Below are positions 17,572 through 27,186 of a stretch of DNA of 47,203 nt, in pieces. A program made the translations under genes and the position numbers. The stretch comes from Gemmatimonadales bacterium (lineage in GTDB: Bacteria; Gemmatimonadota; Gemmatimonadetes; Gemmatimonadales; GWC2-71-9): NCBI GenBank assembly GCA_013813435.1, contig JACCRS010000216.1, positions 1 through 47,203 on the forward strand, given 5' to 3'. Under the pieces are notes generated by a model that worked only from the letters and a program-made list of their open reading frames with translations, was not told where the DNA came from and made no database searches. Position 1 is the first letter of the stretch, and every line of letters begins with the position of its first letter.

Positions 17572-18632
17572 GCAGTCCTCTCTTCCAACAGCTGGGCGAG
17601 GTCCTGCTTGGCTGAAAGAATCTCCGCCCACGGGTCGCCCCGCTCCTCCAGAAGATCCGGCGCCGTACGTAGGGTAAAGTCCGTGGGATAGATCTCCTCC
17701 AATTGCTCCCAGGCCACCGGCATCGAAACGGTCCCGAGCGCGTTCCGGCGGGGCGAAAAGATGGCTGCCAGAGATTTGCCGCGGCTGTTCTGGTTGTAAT
17801 CGAAAAAGATCTTCCCGGTTCGGCGCTCGACCGACCACTCGAGCGTTACCTCCCCAGGCCACTGCTGAAGGGCGTACCGCCCGATGGTCTCGGCGATGCC
17901 GCGAGCAGCATCGTAGTCGAACTTGCGGAGGATCGGCAGATACAGATGCAGCCCGGTCCGACCCGATGTCTTGACGAACGTCTGAAGGCCCAGACCGGTA
18001 AGGAGCTCGCGCAGACGGAGCGCCAGGTCTCGCGTGCGATTGAATGCTCTGCGATGCAGCTCCGGCTCCTCGCCCTTACCCTCGCGCCCGGAATATTCAT
18101 ACGGGTCCAGATCAACCACTACGAAGTCAGGGAAATTGAGCACTGACTTATCCAGGGTGGCTTCAGAGCCCGAGAACTTGCGGCCTTTCCCCTTTGCGTC
18201 TGGTTGAGGATCTATGCGGGAAAACCACGGGTGCAGCTCCAACCCCGCCATCTGCGACAGCCAGAGCAGCGTCGCGAGATTCCCACAGATCAGGTAATCG
18301 CCGTCGCCCTCCTTGTGACTGGAGTAGATCGAGATATTGCGGGCAAAGTCAGGTGGCTCATCCCAATGCTTCTGATAGAAGCTCTTGCCGTTGATTCCAT
18401 CGGGATAGCGGGTGACAAACAGGGGGCGTCCGGCAAGATGGGGCAGCAGCCAGGGAGAGACCCGAGTCATGTATCGCAGCAAATCCCGTTTGGTCAGCGG
18501 ACTGCTGCCCTCAGCGGCAGGCCACAAGACTTTATCGAGATTGGTAACAGGTAGAGCGTGTCCCTCCACATTGAGTACCAAGCGTGGCTTGCGCTCGTCG
18601 AGCTGAGCCAGCACATCGCCAACCTCACTCAT
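17568..18632 (-). CDS. ligD: LigD-type polymerase/primase domain protein
   Basis: NLDKVLWPAAEG, GRPLFVTRYPDGINGKSFYQKH, VVDLDPYEYSGREG, KTSGRTGLHLYLPI. Confidence 0.9.
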   Translation of the reverse strand: MSEVGDVLAQLDERKPRLVLNVEGHALPVTNLDKVLWPAAEGSSPLTKRDLLRYMTRVSPWLLPHLAGRPLFVTRYPDGINGKSFYQKHWDEPPDFARNISIYSSHKEGDGDYLICGNLATLLWLSQMAGLELHPWFSRIDPQPDAKGKGRKFSGSEATLDKSVLNFPDFVVVDLDPYEYSGREGKGEEPELHRRAFNRTRDLALRLRELLTGLGLQTFVKTSGRTGLHLYLPILRKFDYDAARGIAETIGRYALQQWPGEVTLEWSVERRTGKIFFDYNQNSRGKSLAAIFSPRRNALGTVSMPVAWEQLEEIYPTDFTLRTAPDLLEERGDPWAEILSAKQDLAQLLEERTA

Positions 18633-19465
18633 CCCACCTTCCGCGTCCGGCGGCGCGCGGGACGGGTCCCAGCGCGGGCCGGCGGTTTGGGCTTGCTGCC
18701 CTTCTTCGCCGCTTCGACGCTTCGCTTCAGCGCTTCGGCCAGATCGATCACCCCGGTGTCTCGGGCGGCTGGTGCACTCACGACCTGCTTGCCTTCGAGC
18801 TTGGCCTCGATGAGCTGCGCTAGCGCCTCTCGATAGGTGTCGCGGTATTCAGAAGGATCGAAGGGCTTCTTCAACAGCTCGATCAGAGTAAAAGCCATGC
18901 CGAGCTCCTTCTCCGACACCTTCACCCGGTCCAGATCGCTGCTCCGTTCCTGCCTGATCTCGTCGGGGTAATACAGTGTCTCCAGCATTATGGTGCCCTT
19001 ATGCGGCCGCAGCACGCAGAGCTGCTCTTTTTTTCTGATGGTAATGCTGGCCGTAGCGCTCAGCTTCTTTTCCTCCAGAGCCTTCAACAGCAGCGCGTAA
19101 GGTTTTTCTGCCCGCTCAGCCGGCTCGAGATAGTAGCTCTTCTCGTAGAAGACCGGATCGATCTCCTGCTCTTCCACAAAGGCGCTCAGCTCGATGGTGT
19201 GCTTGCTCGGAAGCGGCAGCTGCTCGAAGTCCTCTTCAGTCAGCACCACGTACTGACCTTTGGCGAACTCGTATCCCCGTGAAGTCTCGTTCCAGGGCAC
19301 TTCTACCTCATCGGTGGGGCACCAGCGCTTCTGCTGCAGCTTGGACCCGCAGGTTGCGTGAATCAAATTGAACCTGATGTCACGGCTCTCCGTTGCCCCG
19401 AAGAGTTTGACGGGTATGGTCACCATCCCGAAGCTGATCGAACCACTCCAGATTGCCCTCGGCAT
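18629..19465 (-). CDS. ku: Ku protein (NHEJ)
   Basis: MPRAIWSGSISFGMVTIPVKLFGATESRDIRFNLIH; ATGA overlap with polymerase gene. Confidence 0.93.
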   Translation of the reverse strand: MPRAIWSGSISFGMVTIPVKLFGATESRDIRFNLIHATCGSKLQQKRWCPTDEVEVPWNETSRGYEFAKGQYVVLTEEDFEQLPLPSKHTIELSAFVEEQEIDPVFYEKSYYLEPAERAEKPYALLLKALEEKKLSATASITIRKKEQLCVLRPHKGTIMLETLYYPDEIRQERSSDLDRVKVSEKELGMAFTLIELLKKPFDPSEYRDTYREALAQLIEAKLEGKQVVSAPAARDTGVIDLAEALKRSVEAAKKGSKPKPPARAGTRPARRRTRKVG

Positions 19466-19544
19466 GTGCAGCACCTCCGAATAGGCCCGGAGCCGAACTA
19501 TCCCCCGAGACTTTTCCACAACGGATCGCGTATTGTCCACAGAG

Positions 19545-19567
19545 TTGTCAACACAACCTGTTGACAA
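19545..19567. promoter_or_regulatory. Operator-like perfect palindrome upstream of ku
   Basis: TTGTCAAC-acaacct-GTTGACAA. Confidence 0.45.
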
Positions 19568-19636
19568 ATAATAGCTTACGAAGTTTGATAATCAGGCTGA
19601 TACCAACGGGTTGCTGTGGGGCAAGTCACAGGGGTC

Positions 19637-20656
19637 CTACTGTTTCGATGATTTGGCCTCGGAAACAGGTGAGCCACCGATGGTGCGGAGAATTCGCTTC
19701 ATGGCCTGTTTGCCGCTGGAGTCTACCGCCGGGAGTATCAGCTGTTCGTTCTCGAGGGGAACGCCAGGCGTGATAGAGCCGGCGTCGGGGGCAGCCTCGA
19801 TTTCAGATGTTGAGCCGCTCACCGGTGTAAAGTCGAGGGCAGCAGCAACAGGTACGTTTGGTTCAGGCGGGGACACTATCCTGGAGCTCACTGGAACTAC
19901 AATCTTCGCGACCGATGCCGTGCCGCCCGGCGAACGGAGGCCGGGAATCGGAATGGACTGAAGCATTGGCATTACCGCGGCCACCGTGCGAGGAGTGACG
20001 TCTTTCAGTGCCTCGGTTGGCGCCGTGATCAGTTGCCGCGGCGTGCGGGGACGCGCGGATACGTCCGATGCCGACGTCGATGTGCCCGACACCACCAGCT
20101 GCGCACAGGCCACCATCACCGCGCCGCCCAGCGCGACCCGAAGGTAGTGCTGGGGCTTACTGCGGCGGCGCGAGCCTCTGGCCTGCACCGGCCCCGCCAC
20201 TTTTGCCGGCTCCACCATGCGGGGAGCTGCTGCCACCGGTACTGGCGTGGCCATTCGCTTCGGGTTCCTGCGAGCCGGCTCCGTCGGAGGCTCCGCTGCC
20301 CGCGGTGAGCTCGGCTTGGGTTCAGGCCATGCGGTGAGCGCCGCCTGTGTAGCAGCCTGCCGGGTTGAGGGTGCCGGGGTCACAGCTGGAGCGGACTGCG
20401 GCTGACCCTCACCCAGCTTCAACGCCGAGAGTGGGGCTACCGGCGGGCCAGCGACAAGATCCGCCTGGGTCAGCGGCATCGAGAGCGCGATCTTGTAGTG
20501 CGGATGGAACTGGATGGGCAGCCACTTGCTCGTAGCGTTGTGATAGATGCGTGCGCGGGAAGTCACGACCTTCCGTCGGATCGCGACAGCCAGCTCTTCT
20601 ATCGACCGAAACGCGGTCTCTTCGCCGGGCGAAAGCTCGATGCGATACATACACAC
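19637..20656 (-). CDS. Hypothetical protein: N-terminal conserved ~65 aa domain, Pro/Ala-rich linker, TM
   Basis: MCMYRIELSPGEETAFRSIEELAVAIRRKVVTSRARIYHNATSKWLPIQFHPHY; TM VALGGAVMVACAQLVVSG. Confidence 0.6.
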   Translation of the reverse strand: MCMYRIELSPGEETAFRSIEELAVAIRRKVVTSRARIYHNATSKWLPIQFHPHYKIALSMPLTQADLVAGPPVAPLSALKLGEGQPQSAPAVTPAPSTRQAATQAALTAWPEPKPSSPRAAEPPTEPARRNPKRMATPVPVAAAPRMVEPAKVAGPVQARGSRRRSKPQHYLRVALGGAVMVACAQLVVSGTSTSASDVSARPRTPRQLITAPTEALKDVTPRTVAAVMPMLQSIPIPGLRSPGGTASVAKIVVPVSSRIVSPPEPNVPVAAALDFTPVSGSTSEIEAAPDAGSITPGVPLENEQLILPAVDSSGKQAMKRILRTIGGSPVSEAKSSKQ

Positions 20657-20947
20657 CTCAACGGGCGGGGAAGTGTGCGAGGGGTGCTGAGGTAGTTCAT
20701 CGCATGCGATTTTCGTGCGCGGCGTCTATGCATTTTCGTTCATGACGGCCTGACAAGCGGTGGGGGGATGCAAAGAGTGTGACCTGATAAGACTGGCGTG
20801 GTGGCGCTATAGGAAATCCCGCTGCGATCAAATGGTTGCGAGCCTTCCCACAACCCGAAGAGCAGGTGCTCTTTTCTGCAGCTTGCCGGGACGGCAGAGC
20901 GGCTGAATTTTGGGAGGGGGGGCGAAGGTTTTGCGAACTCTGGTGGA

Positions 20948-21739
20948 TTGCGAGGAAAGCTGCCCGGAACAAGACAGGATACGGATCTGGAAGAGCGTGA
21001 CTCGGCGGCAGCCGCGCTATGGGCAGAGCACGTCTCCAAGCGCTATGGTCCTGTCCTGGCACTGGACACGGTCTCGATCGGCGTGTGGCCGGCAGAGTGC
21101 GTGGCGCTGATAGGGGAAAGCGGTTCGGGAAAGACCACGCTGCTCCGTTGTTTCAACCGGCTGATCGTTCCCGATGCCGGGCGGGTTCGGGTGGACGGAA
21201 CCGACGCAGCGGAGCTGGATGCCATAGCCTTGCGCCGGCGCATGGGATACGTCCCCCAGGATGGCGGGTTGCTTCCTCATTGGACCGTGCAACGCAACGT
21301 GGAATTGGTACCGTGGCTCCTCCGAATGACCAACGCTTCCGAGCTGGCCGAGCGCGCATTGACGTTGGTAGGGCTGGAGCCGGCCCGGTTCCGTGGGCGG
21401 GCACCGGGAGAGTTGTCGGGGGGAGAGCGCCAGCGGGTGGCCGTAGCGCGCGCGCTTGCCGCACAGCCGCAGGTCATTCTCCTGGATGAGCCTTTCGGGG
21501 CGCTTGACGCGATCACCCGTGCGGATCTTCAGATCGCATTTGCAGCGATTCGGCGGGAGTTGAGAATCACGGCATTGTTAGTGACGCACGATCTCAACGA
21601 GGCGTTTCTTCTGGCCGACCGAATCGTGGTGATGCGGCAGGGCAGGGTAGAGCAGGACGCGAGTCCGGGACAGCTTCGCGACGCTCCTGCCACCGACTAC
21701 GTGCGCCGGCTTTTGTCCCGTGCGCCGGTCGTGCCGTGA
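20948..21739 (+). CDS. ABC transporter ATP-binding protein (OpuCA/ProV-like); start uncertain
   Basis: GESGSGKTTLLRCFNRL Walker A, LSGGERQRVAVARAL, VILLDEPFGALD. Confidence 0.85.
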   Translation: MRGKLPGTRQDTDLEERDSAAAALWAEHVSKRYGPVLALDTVSIGVWPAECVALIGESGSGKTTLLRCFNRLIVPDAGRVRVDGTDAAELDAIALRRRMGYVPQDGGLLPHWTVQRNVELVPWLLRMTNASELAERALTLVGLEPARFRGRAPGELSGGERQRVAVARALAAQPQVILLDEPFGALDAITRADLQIAFAAIRRELRITALLVTHDLNEAFLLADRIVVMRQGRVEQDASPGQLRDAPATDYVRRLLSRAPVVP

Positions 21740-23298
21740 GTACTCCGATACGGGTGTCCATACTAATGGTCATCCTGACGTTCCTCTCGCCGATCGTTCC
21801 GGCTGAGGGCCAGAAGGTGCGCCCAATCATCGTGGCCTCGAAGCCGTTTGGCGAGTCGTTCCTCCTGGCTGAGATGTTTGCGCAGCTGCTGGAAGCTCGC
21901 GGCTTCGAGGTGGATCGCCGCCTCGGCCTCGGAGCCACCGAGATTGCATTCAATGCCCTGCGGACCAATGCCATCGATGTTTACCCGGAATACACCGGTA
22001 CCGGCCTGCTTGCCATACTCGGCCAGCAACCCAGCGCGGATCCCCGAGAGGTCTACCGCGAGGTCTCACGAGAGTTCGGTCGCCGCTATGGTGCCCGCTG
22101 GCTACCGCCGCTCGGCTTTCAGAACACCTACGCCATCGCGGTTCGGCGGACCACAGCACGGGACCTGAGGCTGGTGACCCTCAGCGATCTTGCGCGCAAC
22201 AGCCGGACCCTGAGGGCCGGGCTGACTCCCGACTTCATCGGACGGGCCGACGGCCTTCCGGGGCTGCAAAAAGCCTATGGCCTCCGCTTCCAGTCAACTC
22301 GCGCCCTTTTGCCGGCGGTCAAGTACCACGCGCTCGCTGCCGGCGAGGTGGATGTGATCGATGGCTACTCCACCGATGGATTCATTGCGCGCTATGATCT
22401 GGTGATCCTGGAGGACGACCGGGCGTTTTTTCCGCCCTACGAGGCTGCAGCACTGGTCAGCCCGGGCCTGCAGCGGGAGGTGCCTGCCGCCACCGCCACC
22501 CTGACGGAGTTGAGCGGCCTGTTGAGCGAGAGTGCCATGAGGAGACTCAACCGGCGGATCGAGGTTGATGGCGTCCCGGTAGCCCGCGTTGCCGCCGGTC
22601 AGCTACTGGCTCTGGGCCTCACCAGCCGCGCCACTGCCGAATCCCGCATGTCCGCAACCGATGCATCCGACCGTGGGGTTCTGTCGTACCTCTGGGGACA
22701 ACGGGTGACCATCTTCGGCCTCGCGCTTCGGCACCTGCTTCTCGTGAGTGTCTCCCTGATAGCGGCCATTGCAGTAGCCTTACCGCTGGGCCTGGCTCTG
22801 GAGCGGGGCCGGGGTGCGGCGGAGTCCGTCATCCGGGGAGTGGGAGTACTGCAAACCCTCCCCAGCATAGCTCTGCTGGCCTTCATGATCCCGTTGCTGG
22901 GTATCGGGGTGATACCCGCAGTCGTGGCGCTGTTTCTCTATTCGCTCTATCCGATCTTGCGCAACACTTACACCGGAGTAAGGGACGCGGCTCCCGCGGC
23001 CGTCAATGCTGCCTGGGCTCTGGGGATGACTCCGCGGCAGGTACTACGTTACGTTCGACTGCCGCTGGCGGCGCCGGTGATCATGGCGGGCATCCGCACC
23101 GCCGCTGTACTCAATGTCGGTACAGCCACCTTGGCGGCATTCATCGGCGCGGGTGGACTCGGAGACCCCATCGCTGCGGGGCTTGCCTTGTCGGACACCC
23201 GGATGATTCTCTCCGGCGCGTTGCCGGCTGCACTCCTGGCCCTGCTGGTAGACGGCGTACTCGGCGTATGCGAGCGTGCGGCTACCCCGCGCCGTTAG
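21736..23298 (+). CDS. Fused substrate-binding (N-term) + permease (C-term) ABC protein, OpuC/EgtU-type
   Basis: IIVASKPFGESFLLAEMFAQLLEARGFEV...YPEYTGTGLLAIL (OpuAC-type SBP); C-terminal EAA-like AAPAAVNAAWALGMTPRQVLRYVRLPLAAPVI. Confidence 0.85.
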   Translation: MSTPIRVSILMVILTFLSPIVPAEGQKVRPIIVASKPFGESFLLAEMFAQLLEARGFEVDRRLGLGATEIAFNALRTNAIDVYPEYTGTGLLAILGQQPSADPREVYREVSREFGRRYGARWLPPLGFQNTYAIAVRRTTARDLRLVTLSDLARNSRTLRAGLTPDFIGRADGLPGLQKAYGLRFQSTRALLPAVKYHALAAGEVDVIDGYSTDGFIARYDLVILEDDRAFFPPYEAAALVSPGLQREVPAATATLTELSGLLSESAMRRLNRRIEVDGVPVARVAAGQLLALGLTSRATAESRMSATDASDRGVLSYLWGQRVTIFGLALRHLLLVSVSLIAAIAVALPLGLALERGRGAAESVIRGVGVLQTLPSIALLAFMIPLLGIGVIPAVVALFLYSLYPILRNTYTGVRDAAPAAVNAAWALGMTPRQVLRYVRLPLAAPVIMAGIRTAAVLNVGTATLAAFIGAGGLGDPIAAGLALSDTRMILSGALPAALLALLVDGVLGVCERAATPRR

Positions 23299-23329
23299 TC
23301 TCTCTTCATATACCAGGCTGAATAGTCAG

Positions 23330-24553
23330 GTGCGACTCCACCCTTTCGACGCGCTTCGCCCCCGCCCAGAGCTGGCGCCTCAGGTGGCTGCCGTCCCCTA
23401 CGATGTTGTGAGCCGGCAGGAGGCCGCCCAGCTGGCGCAGGGGAATCCCCACAGCTTCCTTCACGTCGGACGCTCGGACATAGACCTCCCTGAGGATGTC
23501 GATGCCCATGATTCGCGGATTTACCGCCAGGCTCGCGAAGCATTGGATTCGTTTGTCGCTGGCTCTATTCTGGTTCGGGAGGGCGCGCCGGCGCTTTATC
23601 TCTATCGCCAGATCATGAATGGCCGGGCCCAGACCGGGCTGGTCGGGTGCGTCCACATCGACGATTATGAGCACAACGTCATTCGCAAGCACGAGAAGAC
23701 TCGCCAGGACAAGGAGGACGACCGCACCAGGCATGTGCTGACGTTGGGGGCACACGCCGAGCCCGTGTTCCTGACCTACGCCAGGCGTCCTGAGGTGGAG
23801 GTGCTTTACCAGCCGGTGCTCCTGACGGATCCCCTCTATGACTTCTCGGCTCCCGACGGGGTTCGGCACACAGTCTGGCGGATCTCCGATCCCGGGACCT
23901 GGATCGATGCGTTCCGCTCGGTGCCGCACGCCTACGTGGCCGATGGCCACCATCGCTCAGCCAGCGCATGGCGCGCCGGCCGGGAGCGCCGCAACTCCAA
24001 TCCGACCCACCGGGGCGACGAGGAGTACAACTGGTTTCTAGCGGTACTTTTTCCGCACGATCAGCTCCGAATTCTGCCCTACAACCGGGCGGTACGAGAT
24101 CTGGGAGGAAAGTCGCCCGCCGCCGTGCTCCAGGCCTTGAGACAGTTGGGTGAGATGTCGCAGACCGATGATCCGCGTCCGTCACAGCCCGGGACATTTT
24201 GCGTCTATCTCGCGAAGACCTGGTACCGGGTCGAGCTCGACGAAACCAGCATTCAGCGCCACGATCCGATCGGGTCGCTCGACGTGTCGTTGCTGCAGGA
24301 CCGGGTTCTGGGGCCCATTCTGGGAATCGGCGATCCCCGGACGGACGCACGGCTCGACTTTGTGGGTGGCATCCGGGGTACGGCCGAGCTCGAGCGGCGG
24401 GTGGACGCGGGCGAGATGGCAATCGCGTTTTCGTTGTATCCAACCACGCTGGATCAGCTGATGGCGGTCTCCGACGCCGGCGCTATAATGCCGCCCAAGA
24501 GCACCTGGTTCGAGCCCAAGCTGCGGAGTGGGTTGTTTGTGCATACGTTTTAG
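23330..24553 (+). CDS. DUF1015 family protein
   Basis: VRLHPFDALRPRPELAPQVAAVPYDVVSRQEAAQLAQGNPHSFLHVGRSDIDL; YVADGHHRSASAW. Confidence 0.85.
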   Translation: MRLHPFDALRPRPELAPQVAAVPYDVVSRQEAAQLAQGNPHSFLHVGRSDIDLPEDVDAHDSRIYRQAREALDSFVAGSILVREGAPALYLYRQIMNGRAQTGLVGCVHIDDYEHNVIRKHEKTRQDKEDDRTRHVLTLGAHAEPVFLTYARRPEVEVLYQPVLLTDPLYDFSAPDGVRHTVWRISDPGTWIDAFRSVPHAYVADGHHRSASAWRAGRERRNSNPTHRGDEEYNWFLAVLFPHDQLRILPYNRAVRDLGGKSPAAVLQALRQLGEMSQTDDPRPSQPGTFCVYLAKTWYRVELDETSIQRHDPIGSLDVSLLQDRVLGPILGIGDPRTDARLDFVGGIRGTAELERRVDAGEMAIAFSLYPTTLDQLMAVSDAGAIMPPKSTWFEPKLRSGLFVHTF

Positions 24554-24671
24554 AAGCGTCTAGGGTCTAGGGTCAAGAGTCTACGCTTCGACCGTCAACT
24601 CGGGTCGGTCGACTCAGGCTTAGACCCTTGACCCTGGACTCTAGACCCTAGACCCTAGACTCTGGACCCTA
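24554..24671. repeat. Inverted 7-nt periodic element C
   Basis: AAGCGTC TAGGGTC TAGGGTC AAGAGTC (24554-24581) vs GACCCTT GACCCTG GACTCTA GACCCTA GACCCTA GACTCTG GACCCTA (24623-24671). Confidence 0.9.
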
Positions 24672-24699
24672 GGCTCGTGGTTCATCTCTCGGAGCATCG

Positions 24700-25917
24700 A
24701 TGAAGGTTCTTGTAGCAGACAAATTCGAGAAGGTTGGTATTGACGGTCTCAAGGACCTCGGCTGCACCGTTGTGTCCGAGCCTGAGGTGAAGTCGGATGC
24801 GCTTCCCGAGCTGATTGGGCGGATCGATCCCCACATTCTGATCGTCCGGAGCAAGAAGGTAAATGCCGACGCTTTGCGGGCCGGCACGGCGCTTACGCTC
24901 GTGATTCGAGCTGGCGCCGGCATCGACACGATCGACGTCGCGTCGGCATCCGCTCTTGGCGTGTTCGTCTCCAACTGCCCCGCTAAGAACTCGATCGCCG
25001 TGGCGGAGCTGGTGCTGGGATTGCTGCTCGCCTGCGACCGGCGCATTCCGGACCAGGTGGTGGAGTTGCGGGAAGGCAAATGGAACAAGGCCTCATACTC
25101 CAAGGCGCGTGGACTCTACGGCCGAACCCTTGGGATCGTGGGTCTTGGGCAAATCGGCCGGGAGGTGGCCCTACGAGCCCGCGCGTTTGGCATGCGGGTG
25201 ATGGCCTGGTCCAGGAGTCTCACACACGAAGAGGCTGAACGACTAGGGATAACCTACGCTCAGACACCGCTGGAGGTGGCTCGCGACGCCGATGCCGTCA
25301 CTATTAACGTCGCCGCCAATACCGACACCAGGAACCTGGTCGATGCGGAGTTTTTGGCGGCCATGAAGCCGGGGGCGTATCTCATCAACACCGCACGGGG
25401 ATCGGTAATCGATGAAGCGGCTTTGGCGCAGGCCGTACGCGACAAGGGGATCCGGGCTGGCCTCGACGTCTTCCAGAATGAGCCCACCGGAGGGAAGGGC
25501 GAGTTCTCCAATGCGTTGGTTCAGATTCCGGGGGTGTATGGGACTCATCATGTGGGCGCGTCCACCGATCAGGCGCAGGTGGCCATCGCGCACGAAGTGA
25601 TCCGGATCGTTCAGTCGTTTCAGACAACCGGCGAGGTTCCCAACGCGGTCAACCGTCTGGCGCGGAGCTCGGCGACTCACGTGCTCACCATCCGGCACCG
25701 AAACCGCCCGGGTGTGCTGGCCCACGTCTTTGGCGTGCTCGCCGGCGCCTCGATCAATGTCGAAGAGGTCGAGAATATCATATATCACGGGGCGCAGGCC
25801 ACCCTGGCCCGTATCCACCTCGACGGGTGCCCCGAGGGGACCACGCTAACACAGATCCGGGAGGGGAACCCGGATATCATCAGTGCGGACCTGAGCGAGC
25901 TGAATGGCCGGAAGTGA
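24700..25917 (+). CDS. serA: D-3-phosphoglycerate dehydrogenase with C-terminal ACT-like domain
   Basis: GLGQIGREVALRARAFGMRVMAW, NTARGSVIDEAAL, THHVGASTDQAQ, ACT region THVLTIRHRNRPGVLAHVFGVL. Confidence 0.9.
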   Translation: MKVLVADKFEKVGIDGLKDLGCTVVSEPEVKSDALPELIGRIDPHILIVRSKKVNADALRAGTALTLVIRAGAGIDTIDVASASALGVFVSNCPAKNSIAVAELVLGLLLACDRRIPDQVVELREGKWNKASYSKARGLYGRTLGIVGLGQIGREVALRARAFGMRVMAWSRSLTHEEAERLGITYAQTPLEVARDADAVTINVAANTDTRNLVDAEFLAAMKPGAYLINTARGSVIDEAALAQAVRDKGIRAGLDVFQNEPTGGKGEFSNALVQIPGVYGTHHVGASTDQAQVAIAHEVIRIVQSFQTTGEVPNAVNRLARSSATHVLTIRHRNRPGVLAHVFGVLAGASINVEEVENIIYHGAQATLARIHLDGCPEGTTLTQIREGNPDIISADLSELNGRK

Positions 25918-26076
25918 GTCGGGATTCAGGAGTCTGGAGTCTCGACAATCCCACCACCTCCCCCGATCTTCTGGTGAAGCCGCTTTGCGCCTTGGGAGTT
26001 TCAGCTACTCCCCAACTCCCGACTCCCGACTCCCGACTCCCGACTCCTGACTCCTGACTCCCGACTCCCGACTCCT
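25916..26076. repeat. Inverted 7-nt periodic element D
   Basis: GAGTCGG GATTCAG GAGTCTG GAGTCTC (25916-25943) vs eight in-phase GACTCCC/T units (26021-26076) ending at the serC ATG. Confidence 0.9.
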
Positions 26077-27183
26077 ATGACTGACCGCATCCACAACTTC
26101 AGCGCAGGTCCCGCGGTGTTGCCCGAACCCGTGCTCCGTAAGGCCCAGGACGCCATCTGGAATGCGGAGGGCAGCGGCATCGGAATCATGGAGCACAGTC
26201 ACCGGGGAAAGGTGTTCGACCGTATAATCAACGACGCCGAGCAGGCCTGCCGTGAGCTGGGCGGAATACCCGACGGTTATCGGGTGTTGTTCCTCCAGGG
26301 GGGTGCTTCGCTCCAGTTTTCGATGGTGCCGATGAATCTGCTTCCGGCCGACCGCACTGCCGACTACCTGCTCACCGGCGTGTGGTCCCAGAAGGCGATT
26401 AAGGAGGCCCAGCAAACTGGCAAGGTCCACGTGGCGGCAACCAGCGAAGCCACCAACTTCGACCGGATCCCCAGGCAGGACGAGATCCGTTATTCCCCGG
26501 CTGCCGCATATGTGCACCTCACCACGAACAACACTATCTATGGTACTCAGTGGCAGATGGAGCCCCAGGTTCCGGCCGGTACTCCCTTGGTCGCGGACAC
26601 TTCGAGCGACATGTATAGCCGCCCCATAGACGTTCGGAAGTACGGATTGATCTACGCTGGAGCCCAGAAAAACCTGGGACCGTCGGGAGTCGTACTGGTA
26701 ATCATACGGGACGATCTTGTAGAACGGGGGCCCAAGACCCTGCCGACCATGCTGCAGTACCGCACCCATGCAGCGGAAAAGTCGCTCTACAACACCGCCC
26801 CAACCTTCGCGATTTACGTTATGGGAGAGGTGTTCAAGTGGATCCAGGCTCAGGGCGGGCTCTCAGCCATGGCTGAGAGCAACGAGGCCAAGGCTGGCAC
26901 TCTGTATGATTACCTCGATGGCAGTGACTTCTTTCGCGGCACCGCGCAGCCGGACAGCCGGTCCCGCATGAACGTCTGCTTCCGGGCCCCGACCGAGGAG
27001 CTGGAAGAAAAGTTCGTCAAGGAAGCCGCCAAGCGGGGGTTCGATGGTCTGAAAGGCCACCGTCTGGTGGGTGGTATGCGGGCCAGCATTTACAACGCAT
27101 GTCCGACCGCTGCAGTGGAAGCACTGGTCTCGTTCATGAAAGAATTCGAGCGCGCGAACCGCGTAGCCGCAACCCGGAGCTGA
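26077..27183 (+). CDS. serC: Phosphoserine aminotransferase
   Basis: [50 protein letters not shown]. Confidence 0.95.
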   Translation: MTDRIHNFSAGPAVLPEPVLRKAQDAIWNAEGSGIGIMEHSHRGKVFDRIINDAEQACRELGGIPDGYRVLFLQGGASLQFSMVPMNLLPADRTADYLLTGVWSQKAIKEAQQTGKVHVAATSEATNFDRIPRQDEIRYSPAAAYVHLTTNNTIYGTQWQMEPQVPAGTPLVADTSSDMYSRPIDVRKYGLIYAGAQKNLGPSGVVLVIIRDDLVERGPKTLPTMLQYRTHAAEKSLYNTAPTFAIYVMGEVFKWIQAQGGLSAMAESNEAKAGTLYDYLDGSDFFRGTAQPDSRSRMNVCFRAPTEELEEKFVKEAAKRGFDGLKGHRLVGGMRASIYNACPTAAVEALVSFMKEFERANRVAATRS

Positions 27184-27186
27184 GCG

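Noticed and set aside
19512-19541. oriC call from DnaA-box-like sites upstream of ku
   Set aside because: Only two sites, no AT-rich unwinding element and no dnaA nearby; kept only as a possible regulatory signal.
24561-24671. Telomere-like TAGGGTC/GACCCTA heptads (compare plant TTTAGGG)
   Set aside because: Internal to a bacterial operon-like region, inverted arms, different unit; resemblance judged coincidental.
24554-26076. CRISPR-like repeats before serA and serC
   Set aside because: Units are 7 nt and contiguous, with no unique 30-40 nt spacers and no cas genes in the window.
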